Shown piece after piece: positions 20,501 to 31,500 of a stretch of DNA of 64,000 nt. The notes beneath the pieces were generated by a model. It did no database searches, was not told where the DNA came from, and saw only the letters and a list, made by a program, of their open reading frames with translations. Position 1 is the stretch's first letter, and each line of letters starts with the position of its first letter. The stretch covers positions 18,045,656 to 18,109,655 of the forward strand of contig NC_090130.1 in NCBI RefSeq assembly GCF_040581485.1, given 5' to 3'. The stretch is from Linepithema humile. Taxonomy: Eukaryota > Arthropoda > Insecta > Hymenoptera > Formicidae. The position numbers and the translations under genes were made by a program.

Positions 20501-20716
20501 CATTTAGGGGAAGAGGAGGAGCTCTCCCTGTCGAGCATGGTACAACACATGCTCGACGGGGAAAGCGAGTGGCAGGCCGCGGTCTCCTTTTGCGAAGACG
20601 TAATGTCCGCAAAGGAAGACGCGGAAAGGGAGAGAGAGGTGGCGCCAAATGCCCCTCTCTCTCGGAGAAGGAGGGGAGGAGCGAGGAGGAGGGCATACTT
20701 GTCCTCCATCCTCTAA
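17510..20716 (+). pseudogene. ORF2, endonuclease/reverse transcriptase of element B, broken by one TGA
   Basis: The 1068-codon frame carries a single in-frame TGA at 18953-18955 (codon 482), early in the reverse transcriptase. There is no frameshift, and the reading frame on both sides aligns with element A. Before the stop lie the endonuclease motifs: an LQANLN start, GDFNAKH with the Asp at residue 125 as in A, and LSDHR. After it come YRPICLL, YGFRGGRST, the first catalytic Asp at about 580 (LDIANAF), PQGSVLGP, YADD at 669-672 and a C-terminal C-x2-C-x8-H-x4-C at 966-983. In A the affected position is Lys, in a Gly-x-Phe-Pro context. A one-step mutation from Trp, Arg or Gly codons would explain the TGA. 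All other catalytic residues remain, so the copy probably died recently. An ATG at 19067 follows the stop but would give a protein lacking the endonuclease. Confidence 0.9.
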
Positions 20717-21049
20717 CCCCCCTATGTTGTCCCTTCTCCAGGGTCGGCAGATGGGCCAGTGCGGGATTCACCGACCCCTCATTGCACGTCGACCCACGAG
20801 TCGTAACCGGAATGCGAAGTGTTCCCGCATTCCGGTTCAATCAAGATAGGATAGGTGACCCTCCAAGAGGGTCACAAAAAGCGTGGGAGGGCACTGGTAG
20901 AATGCTAACGCGACCCCAGTGCCCTTTCTATAAACGCACGAGAGGAACACCAAGGGGTTTTAGTGGGTGCAAGTCCCACATAACCCCCTCCCCGTCCCGG
21001 GGGAGGGGGTATGCGTAGGCATTTCCCCTGTTAAAAAAAAAAAAAAAAA
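20717..21049 (+). other. 3' UTR of element B: chain of perfect hairpins ending in poly(A)
   Basis: Five inverted repeats occur in a row. A 12-bp stem AACCGGAATGCG/CGCATTCCGGTT (20805-20837) has a 9-nt loop. A 9-bp stem GTGACCCTC/GAGGGTCAC (20855-20875) has a CAA loop. A 9-bp stem GGGCACTGG/CCAGTGCCC spans 20889-20924. A two-part stem GGGGTT..GTGGG/CCCAC..AACCCC spans 20954-20987. A C-rich/G-rich stem spans about 20983-21010 and competes slightly with the previous one. In R1/SART-type elements the 3' UTR is recognised by the reverse transcriptase; these folds are the obvious candidates here. Confidence 0.8.
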
Positions 21050-21448
21050 GGTTAAACAAGGTTAAAATAGGTTAAAATAGGTTAAAATAGGTTAAAATAT
21101 GTTAAACTAGGTTAAAATAGGTTAAATTAGGTTAAAATAAGTTAAAAGAGGTTAAAATAGGTTAAACTAGGTTAAAATAGGTTATAATAGGTTAAATTAG
21201 GTTAAAATAGGTTAAATTAGGTTAAAATAGTTTAAACTAGGTTAAAATAGGTTAAAATAAGTTAAATTAGGTTAAACTAGGATAAACAAGGTTAAAATAG
21301 GTTAAATTAGGTTAAAATAGGTTAAACTATGTTAAACTAGGTTAAAATAGGTTAAATTAGGTTAAAATAAGTTAAAAGAGGTTAAAATAGGTTAAATTAG
21401 GTTAAAAGAGGTTAAAATAGGTTAAATTTGGTTAAAATAGGTTAAAAG
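21050..21448 (+). repeat. (AGGTTAAAAT)n minisatellite, right of element B
   Basis: About 40 units of 10 bp begin GGTTAAACAAGG directly after the poly(A). A series of variant units (TTATAATAGG, then TTAAATTAGG, TTAAAATAGG and so on to TTAAACTAGG) matches the series left of element B, with a GTTATAATAG unit at 21181. The two sides therefore belong to one array that was homogenised in blocks of about 21 units. The array ends near 21448, where the sequence becomes GCAACACGCCGC. Confidence 0.9.
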
Positions 21449-22145
21449 CAACACGCCGCTCGTGGACTTAGTCCCCCTAAATATTTTTGGAATATGAATT
21501 TTTGGGTTAATATTTATGTATTTAAATAAAAAAAAATTATCAAAAATTTTTTTATTTATAATTTTAATGAAAGTTTTTATTGGATTTTTTTGTTCATGAA
21601 AATTAATTGTATATTATTTTTTTTTTTGAGGTAAAACTGATTCTGACATTTTTAAGAAATATTTATTGGAGTATTATACCAGAATAATTGGAAGCAGAGT
21701 TTTATTTAATATTATATATATTATTAATTTTTTTACTTTTATTGATTTATTTTTTTTGATTATTTTATAGAATTAAATCTATTAATATAAATTCAATAAT
21801 ATATTATATAAATAATTATTTAATAAAAATTTTTGATTATTTAATTATTCATATAATATATTATTAAATTTATATTAAAATATTTAAATCTATAAAAAAA
21901 TAAAAAAAAATCAATAAAAACAAAAAAATAAATAATATATATAATATTAAATAAAATTCCAATTATTCTGAAATAATACCCCAATAAATAATTTTAAAAA
22001 TTAAATTTTACCATTAACGTATAAAAAAATAAATATCGATACCATAAAAAAATATTTGGAACCGGGATTCGTTTTACTAACAAGCAAACATTACAGCAAA
22101 ACTTTTATCATTACTCCTTCTCCGATAAAACAAAGAGCAATATAT
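21449..22145. other. AT-rich transition between minisatellite and satellite
   Basis: About 700 bp separate the 10-bp minisatellite from the 163-bp satellite. There is a short GC-containing stretch at 21449-21472, then extremely AT-rich DNA dominated by the palindrome listed separately. A unique 70-80 bp sequence follows (from about 22060, ACCGGGATTCG) before the first satellite monomer. No gene is present. Confidence 0.7.
21630..22012. repeat. Large imperfect palindrome, arms of about 185-200 bp
   Basis: The left arm starts GGTAAAAC at 21630 and the right arm ends TTTTACC at 22012. The centre is AAAAATTTTT at 21825-21834, with almost no spacer. The arms share long runs, for example TATTTATTGG, AGAATAATTGGAA, TTTATTTAATATTATATATA and AATAATATATTATAT, with small indels. 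It could be a foldback/MITE-like element or an AT-rich cruciform at the repeat junction. Confidence 0.8.
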
Positions 22146-22294
22146 TCTCGATACTTTAAAACGAGCAACAAATTCAATTTCTTATATATTTCGATAGTAC
22201 AGAGTCTGTAAATTAATTTGGTATCAATCACATACGAAAAACAAATTATTTTAATTAATTATAACGTTTTAATCCGCGCCGTATCAATCCGCTA

Positions 22295-22307
22295 CGACAA
22301 AGTGTCG
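22295..22307. repeat. Example of the conserved satellite dyad, type B spacing
   Basis: CGACA-AAG-TGTCG: perfect 5-bp inverted arms with a 3-nt spacer, present at this phase in nearly every type B boundary. The type A form at 22460-22470 is CGACA-G-TGTCG with a 1-nt spacer. The arms are kept although the spacer differs by two bases. Confidence 0.75.
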
Positions 22308-24036
22308 CTTCTCGATACTTTAAGACGAGCAAGAAATTCAGTTTCTTATTTTTTTGAATAGTATATTGTTCATAAATTAATTTGAGACCAGAAACATACG
22401 AAGAACAAATTATTTCAACTAATTATAACGTTTTTAATCCGCGCCGTATCAATCCGCGACGACAGTGTCGCTTCTCGATACTTTAAAACGAGCAACAAAT
22501 TCAATTTCTTATATATTTCGATAGTACAAAGTCTGTAAATTAATTTGGTACCAAAAACATACAAGCAACAAATTATTTCAACTAATTATAACGTTTTTAA
22601 TCCGCGCCGTATCAATCCGCGACGACAGTGTCGCTTCTCGATACTTTAAAACGAGCAACAAATTCAATTTCTTATATATTTCGATAGTACAAAGTCTGTA
22701 AATTAATTTGGTACCAAAAACATACAAGCAACAAATTATTTCAACTAATTATAACGTTTTTAATCCGCGCCGTATCAATCCGCGACGACAGTGTCGCTTC
22801 TCGATACTTTAAAACGAGCAACAAATTCAATTTCTTATATATTTCGATAGTACAGAGTCTGTAAATTAATTTGGTACCAATCACATACGAAAAACAAATT
22901 ATTTCAATTAATTATAACGTTTTAATCCGCGCCGTATCAATCCGCTACGACAAAGTGTCGCTTCTCGATACTTTAAGACGAGCAACAAATTCAGTTTCTT
23001 ATTTTTTTGAATAGTATGTTGTTCATAAATTAATTTGAGACCAGAAACATACGAAGAAAAAATTATTTCAACTAATTATAACGTTTTTAATCCGCGCCGT
23101 ATCAATCCGCGACGACAGTGTCGCTTCTCGATACTTTAAAACGAGCAACAAATTCAATTTCTTATATATTTCGTTAGTACAGAGTCTGTAAATTAATTTG
23201 GTACCAATCACATACGAAAAACAAATTATTTCAATTAATTATAACGTTTTAATCCGCGCCGTATCAATCCGCTACGACAAAGTGTCGCTTCTCGATACTT
23301 TAAGACGAGCAAGAAATTCATTTTCTTATTTTTTTGAATAGTATATTGTTCATAAATTAATTTGAGACCAGAAACATACGAAGATCAAATTATTTCAACT
23401 AATTATATCGTTTTTAATCCGCGCCGTATCAATCCGCGACGACAGTGTCGCTTCTCGATACTTTAAAACGAGCAACAAATTCAATTTCTTATATATTTCA
23501 ATAGTACAGAGTCTGTAAATTAATTTGGTACCAATCACATACGAAAAACAAATTATTTCAATTAATTATAACGTTTTAATCCGCGCCGTATCAATCCGCT
23601 ACGACAAAGTGTCGCTTCTCGATACTTTAAGACGAGCAAAAAATTCAGTTTCTTATTTTTTTGAATAGTATATTGTTCATAAATTAATTTGAGACCAGAA
23701 ACATACGAAGATCAAATTATTTCAACTAATTATATCGTTTTTAATCCGCGCCGTATCAATCCGCGACGACAGTGTCGCTTCTCGATACTTTAAAACGAGC
23801 AACAAATTCAATTTCTTATATATTTCGTTAGTACAGAGTCTGTAAATTAATTTGGTACCAATCACATACGAAAAACAAATTATTTCAATTAATTATAACG
23901 TTTTAATCCGCGCCGTATCAATCCGCTACGACAAAGTGTCGCTTCTCGATACTTTAAGACGAGCAAGAAATTCATTTTCTTATTTTTTTGAATAGTATAT
24001 TGTTCATAAATTAATTTGAGACCAGAAACATACGAA

Positions 24037-27000
24037 GATCAAATTATTTCAACTAATTATATCGTTTTTAATCCGCGCCGTATCAATCCGCGACGACAGT
24101 GTCGCTTCTCGATACTTTAAAACGAGCAACAAATTCAATTTCTTATATATTTCAATAGTACAGAGTCTGTAAATTAATTTGGTACCAATCACATACGAAA
24201 AACAAATTATTTCAATTAATTATAACGTTTTAATCCGCGCCGTATCAATCCGCTACGACAAAGTGTCGCTTCTCGATACTTTAAGACGAGCAAAAAATTC
24301 AGTTTCTTATTTTTTTGAATAGTATATTGTTCATAAATTAATTTGAGACCAGAAACATACGAAGAACAAATTATTTCAACTAATTATAACGTTTTTAATC
24401 CGCGCCGTATCAATCCGCGACGACAGTGTCGCTTCTCGATACTTTAAAACGAGCAACAAATTCATTTTCCTATATATTTCGATAGTACAGAGTCTGTAAA
24501 TTAATTTGGTACCAAAAACATACGAGAAACAAATTATTTCAACTAATTATAACGTTTTTAATCCGCGCCGTATCAATCCGCGACGACAGTGTCGCTTCTC
24601 GATACTTTAAAACGAGCAACAAATTCAATTTCTTATATATTTCAATAGTACAGAGTCTGTAAATTAATTTGGTACCAATCACATACGAAAAACAAATTAT
24701 TTCAATTAATTATAACGTTTTAATCCGCGCCGTATCAATCCGCTACGACAAAGTGTCGCTTCTCGATACTTTAAGACGAGCAAAAAATTCAGTTTCTTAT
24801 TTTTTTGAATAGTATATTGTTCATAAATTAATTTGAAACCAGAAACATACGAAGAACAAATTATTTCAACTAATTATAACGTTTTTAATCCGCGCCGTAT
24901 CAATCCGCGACGACAGTGTCGCTTTTCGATACTTTAAAACGAGCAACAAATTCATTTTCCTTTATATTTCGAAAGTACAGAGTCTGTAAATTAATTTGGT
25001 ACCAAAAACATACGAGAAACAAATTATTTCAACTAATTATAACGTTTTTAATCCGCGCCGTATCAATCCGCGACGACAGTGTCGCTTCTCGATACTTTAA
25101 AACGAGCAACAAATTCAATTTCTTATATATTTCGATAGTACAGAGTCTGTAAATTAATTTGGTACCAAAAACATACGAGAAACAAATTATTTCAATTAAT
25201 TATAACGTTTTAATCCGCGCCGTATCAATCGGCGACGACAAAGTGTCGCTTCGCGATACTTTAAGACGAGCAACAAATTCAGTTTCTTATTTTTTTGAAT
25301 AGTATGTTGTTCATAAATTAATTTGAGACCAGAAACATACGAAGAAAAAATTATTTCAACTAATTATAACGTTTTTAATCCGCGCAGTATCAATCCGCGA
25401 CGACAGTGTCGCTTCTCGATACTTTAAAACGAGCAACAAATTCAATTTCTTATATATTTCGTTAGTACAGAGTCTGTAAATTAATTTGGTACCAATCACA
25501 TACGAAAAACAAATTATTTCAATTAATTATAACGTTTTAATCCGCGCCGTATCAATCCGCTACGACAAAGTGTCGCTTCTCGATACTTTAAGACGAGCAA
25601 GAAATTCATTTTCTTATTTTTTTGAATAGTATATTGTTCATAAATTAATTTGAGACCAGAAACATACGAAGATCAAATTATTTCAACTAATTATATCGTT
25701 TTTAATCCGCGCCGTATCAATGCGCGACGACAGTGTCGCTTCTCGATACTTTAAAACGAGCAACAAATTCATTTTCCTATATATTTCGATAGTACAGAAT
25801 CTATAAATTAATTTGGTACCAAAAACATACGAGAAACAAATTATTTCAACTAATTATAACATTTTTAATCCGCGCCGTATCAATCCGCGACGACAGTGTC
25901 GCTTCTCGATACTTTAAAACGAGCAACAAATTCAATTTCTTATATATTTCGATAGTACAGAGCCTGTAAATTAATTTGGTACCAAAAACATACAAGCAAC
26001 AAATTTTTTTAACTAATTATAACGTTTTTAATTCGCGCCATATTAATCCGCGACGACAGTGTCGCTTCTCGATACTTTAAAACGAGCAACAAATTCAATT
26101 TCTTATATATTTCGATAGTACAGAGTCTGTAAATTAATTTGGTACCAATCACATACAAAAAACAAATTATTTCAATTAATTATAACGTTTTAATCCGCGC
26201 CGTATCAATCCGCTACGACAAAGTGTCGCTTCTCGATACTTTAAGACGAGCAAGAAATTCAGTTTCTTATTTTTTTGAATAGTATATTGTTCATAAATTA
26301 ATTTGAAACCAGAAACATACGAAGAACAAATTATTTCAACTAATTATAACGTTTTTAATCCGCGCCGTATCAATCCGCGACGACAGTGTCGCTTTTCGAT
26401 ACTTTAAAACGAGCAACAAATTCATTTTCCTTTATATTTCGAAAGTACAGAGTCTGTAAATTAATTTGGTACCAAAAACATACGAGAAACAAATTATTTC
26501 AACTAATTATAACGTTTTTAATCCGCGCCGTATTAATCCGCGACGACAGTGTCGCTTCGCGATACTTTAAGACGAGCAACAAATTCAATTTCTTATTTTT
26601 TTGAATAGTATGTTGTTCATAAATTAATTTGAGACCAGAAACATACGAAGAAAAAATTATTTCAACTAATTATAACGTTTTTAATCCGCGCCGTATCAAT
26701 CCGCGACGACAGTGTCGCTTCTCGATACTTTAAAACGAGCAACAAATTCAATTTCTTATATATTTCAATAGTACAGAGTCTGTAAATTAATTTGGTACCA
26801 ATCACATACGAAAAACAAATTATTTCAATTAATTATAACGTTTTAATCCGCGCCGTATCAATCCGCTACGACAAAGTGTCGCTTCTCGATACTTTAAGAC
26901 GAGCAAAAAATTCAGTTTCTTATTTTTTTGAATAGTATATTGTTCATAAATTAATTTGAGACCAGAAACATACGAAGAAAAAATTATTTCAACTAATTAT

Positions 27001-30000
27001 AACGTTTTTAATCCGCGCCGTATCAATCCGCGACGACAGTGTCGCTTCTCGATACTTTAAAACGAGCAACAAATTCAATTTCTTATATATTTCGTTAGTA
27101 CAGAGTCTGTAAATTAATTTGGTACCAATCACATACGAAAAACAAATTATTTCAATTAATTATAACGTTTTAATCCGCGCCGTATCAATCCGCTACGACA
27201 AAGTGTCGCTTCTCGATACTTTAAGACGAGCAAGAAATTCATTTTCTTATTTTTTTGAATAGTATATTGTTCATAAATTAATTTGAGACCAGAAACATAC
27301 GAAGATCAAATTATTTCAACTAATTATATCGTTTTTAATCCGCGCCGTATCAATCCGCGACGACAGTGTCGCTTCTCGATACTTTAAAACGAGCAACAAA
27401 TTCAATTTCTTATATATTTCAATAGTACAGAGTCTGTAAATTAATTTGGTACCAATCACATACGAAAAACAAATTATTTCAATTAATTATAACGTTTTAA
27501 TCCGCGCCGTATCAATCCGCTACGACAAAGTGTCGCTTCTCGATACTTTAAGACGAGCAAAAAATTCAGTTTCTTATTTTTTTGAATAGTATATTGTTCA
27601 TAAATTAATTTGAGACCAGAAACATACGAAGAACAAATTATTTCAACTAATTATAACGTTTTTAATCCGCGCCGTATCAATCCGCGACGACAGTGTCGCT
27701 TCTCGATACTTTAAAACGAGCAACAAATTCATTTTCCTATATATTTCGATAGTACAGAGTCTGTAAATTAATTTGGTACCAAAAACATACGAGAAACAAA
27801 TTATTTCAACTAATTATAACGTTTTTAATCCGCGCCGTATCAATCCGCGACGACAGTGTCGCTTCTCGATACTTTAAAACGAGCAACAAATTCAATTTCT
27901 TATATATTTCAATAGTACAGAGTCTGTAAATTAATTTGGTACCAATCACATACGAAAAACAAATTATTTCAATTAATTATAACGTTTTAATCCGCGCCGT
28001 ATCAATCCGCTACGACAAAGTGTCGCTTCTCGATACTTTAAGACGAGCAAAAAATTCAGTTTCTTATTTTTTTGAATAGTATATTGTTCATAAATTAATT
28101 TGAAACCAGAAACATACGAAGAACAAATTATTTCAACTAATTATAACGTTTTTAATCCGCGCCGTATCAATCCGCGACGACAGTGTCGCTTTTCGATACT
28201 TTAAAACGAGCAACAAATTCATTTTCCTTTATATTTCGAAAGTACAGAGTCTGTAAATTAATTTGGTACCAAAAACATACGAGAAACAAATTATTTCAAC
28301 TAATTATAACGTTTTTAATCCGCGCCGTATCAATCCGCGACGACAGTGTCGCTTCTCGATACTTTAAAACGAGCAACAAATTCAATTTCTTATATATTTC
28401 GATAGTACAGAGTCTGTAAATTAATTTGGTACCAAAAACATACGAGAAACAAATTATTTCAATTAATTATAACGTTTTAATCCGCGCCGTATCAATCGGC
28501 GACGACAAAGTGTCGCTTCGCGATACTTTAAGACGAGCAACAAATTCAGTTTCTTATTTTTTTGAATAGTATGTTGTTCATAAATTAATTTGAGACCAGA
28601 AACATACGAAGAACAAATTATTTCAACTAATTATAACGTTTTTAATCCGCGCAGTATCAATCCGCGACGACAGTGTCGCTTCTCGATACTTTAAAACGAG
28701 CAACAAATTCAATTTCTTATATATTTCGTTAGTACAGAGTCTGTAAATTAATTTGGTACCAATCACATACGAAAAACAAATTATTTCAATTAATTATAAC
28801 GTTTTAATCCGCGCCGTATCAATCCGCTACGACAAAGTGTCGCTTCTCGATACTTTAAGACGAGCAAGAAATTCATTTTCTTATTTTTTTGAATAGTATA
28901 TTGTTCATAAATTAATTTGAGACCAGAAACATACGAAGATCAAATTATTTCAACTAATTATATCGTTTTTAATCCGCGCCGTATCAATGCGCGACGACAG
29001 TGTCGCTTCTCGATACTTTAAAACGAGCAACAAATTCATTTTCCTATATATTTCGATAGTACAGAATCTATAAATTAATTTGGTACCAAAAACATACGAG
29101 AAACAAATTATTTCAACTAATTATAACATTTTTAATCCGCGCCGTATCAATCCGCGACGACAGTGTCGCTTCTCGATACTTTAAAACGAGCAACAAATTC
29201 AATTTCTTATATATTTCGATAGTACAGAGCCTGTAAATTAATTTGGTACCAAAAACATACAAGCAACAAATTTTTTTAACTAATTATAACGTTTTTAATT
29301 CGCGCCATATTAATCCGCGACGACAGTGTCGCTTCTCGATACTTTAAAACGAGCAACAAATTCAATTTCTTATATATTTCGATAGTACAGAGTCTGTAAA
29401 TTAATTTGGTACCAATCACATACAAAAAACAAATTATTTCAATTAATTATAACGTTTTAATCCGCGCCGTATCAATCCGCTACGACAAAGTGTCGCTTCT
29501 CGATACTTTAAGACGAGCAAGAAATTCAGTTTCTTATTTTTTTGAATAGTATATTGTTCATAAATTAATTTGAAACCAGAAACATACGAAGAACAAATTA
29601 TTTCAACTAATTATAACGTTTTTAATCCGCGCCGTATCAATCCGCGACGACAGTGTCGCTTTTCGATACTTTAAAACGAGCAACAAATTCATTTTCCTTT
29701 ATATTTCGAAAGTACAGAGTCTGTAAATTAATTTGGTACCAAAAACATACGAGAAACAAATTATTTCAACTAATTATAACGTTTTTAATCCGCGCCGTAT
29801 TAATCCGCGACGACAGTGTCGCTTCGCGATACTTTAAGACGAGCAACAAATTCAATTTCTTATTTTTTTGAATAGTATGTTGTTCATAAATTAATTTGAG
29901 ACCAGAAACATACGAAGAAAAAATTATTTCAACTAATTATAACGTTTTTAATCCGCGCCGTATCAATCCGCGACGACAGTGTCGCTTCTCGATACTTTAA

Positions 30001-31500
30001 AACGAGCAACAAATTCAATTTCTTATATATTTCAATAGTACAGAGTCTGTAAATTAATTTGGTACCAATCACATACGAAAAACAAATTATTTCAATTAAT
30101 TATAACGTTTTAATCCGCGCCGTATCAATCCGCTACGACAAAGTGTCGCTTCTCGATACTTTAAGACGAGCAAGAAATTCAGTTTCTTATTTTTTTGAAT
30201 AGTATATTGTTCATAAATTAATTTGAAACCAGAAACATACGAAGAACAAATTATTTCAACTAATTATAACGTTTTTAATCCGCGCCGTATCAATCCGCGA
30301 CGACAGTGTCGCTTTTCGATACTTTAAAACGAGCAACAAATTCATTTTCCTTTATATTTCGAAAGTACAGAGTCTGTAAATTAATTTGGTACCAAAAACA
30401 TACGAGAAACAAATTATTTCAACTAATTATAACGTTTTTAATCCGCGCCGTATCAATCCGCGACGACAGTGTCGCTTCGCGATACTTTAAGACGAGCAAC
30501 AAATTCAATTTCTTATTTTTTTGAATAGTATGTTGTTCATAAATTAATTTGTGACCAGAAACATACGAAGAACAAATTATTTCAACTAATTATAACGTTT
30601 TTAATCCGCGCCGTATCAATCCGCGACGACAGTGTCGCTTCTCGATACTTTAAAACGAGCAACAAATTCAATTTCTTATATATTTCAATAGTACAGAGTC
30701 TGTAAATTAATTTGGTACCAATCACATACGAAAAACAAATTATTTCAATTAATTATAACGTTTTAATCCGCGCCGTATCAATCCGCTACGACAAAGTGTC
30801 GCTTCTCGATACTTTAAGACGAGCAAAAAATTCAGTTTCTTATTTTTTTGAATAGTATATTGTTCATAAATTAATTTGAGACCAGAAACATACGAAGAAC
30901 AAATTATTTCAACTAATTATAACGTTTTTAATCCGCGCCGTATCAATCCGCGACGACAGTGTCGCTTCTCGATACTTTAAAACGAGCAACAAATTCATTT
31001 TCCTATATATTTCGATAGTACAGAGTCTGTAAATTAATTTGGTACCAAAAACATACGAGAAACAAATTATTTCAACTAATTATAACGTTTTTAATCCGCG
31101 CCGTATCAATCCGCGACGACAGTGTCGCTTCTCGATACTTTAAAACGAGCAACAAATTCAATTTCTTATATATTTCGATAGTACAGAGCCTGTAAATTAA
31201 TTTGGTACCAAAAACATACAAGCAACAAATTTTTTTAACTAATTATAACGTTTTTAATTCGCGCCATATTAATCCGCGACGACAGTGTCGCTTCTCGATA
31301 CTTTAAAACGAGCAACAAATTCAATTTCTTATATATTTCGATAGTACAGAGTCTGTAAATTAATTTGGTACCAATCACATATGAAAAACAAATTATTTCA
31401 ATTAATTATAACGTTTTAATCCGCGCCGTATCAATCCGCTACGACAAAGTGTCGCTTCTCGATACTTTAAGACGAGCAAGAAATTCAGTTTCTTATTTTT
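24037..31500 (+). repeat. Higher-order repeat block, 3.27-kb offset (20 monomers)
   Basis: Diagnostic variants recur at an exact 3267-bp offset: AAGATCAAAT at 24037 and 27304, the GCGCAGTAT variant at 25382 and 28649, and the CTTTTCGATAC variant at 24916 and 28183, and at 26386 and 29653. Point differences between copies are few. From about 29.7 kb the offset changes, and the next match (28183 to 31612) is at 3429 bp, one monomer more. Confidence 0.8.

Larger units (their letters stand above)
14282..21049 (+). mobile_element. R1-clade non-LTR retrotransposon B (TRAS/SART-like), GC-rich, near full length
   Basis: The element begins TAGAGGAGAAAACC directly after GGTT and ends with 17 A (21033-21049) followed by GGTTAAACAAGG. 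It is embedded in the same 10-bp minisatellite on both sides. It has a 5' UTR, gag-like ORF1, endonuclease/RT ORF2 with one nonsense codon and a structured 3' UTR. Its GC-rich composition contrasts sharply with element A and with all surrounding DNA, and its proteins are only distantly related to those of A. The two are therefore separate families sharing one target. Confidence 0.92.
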
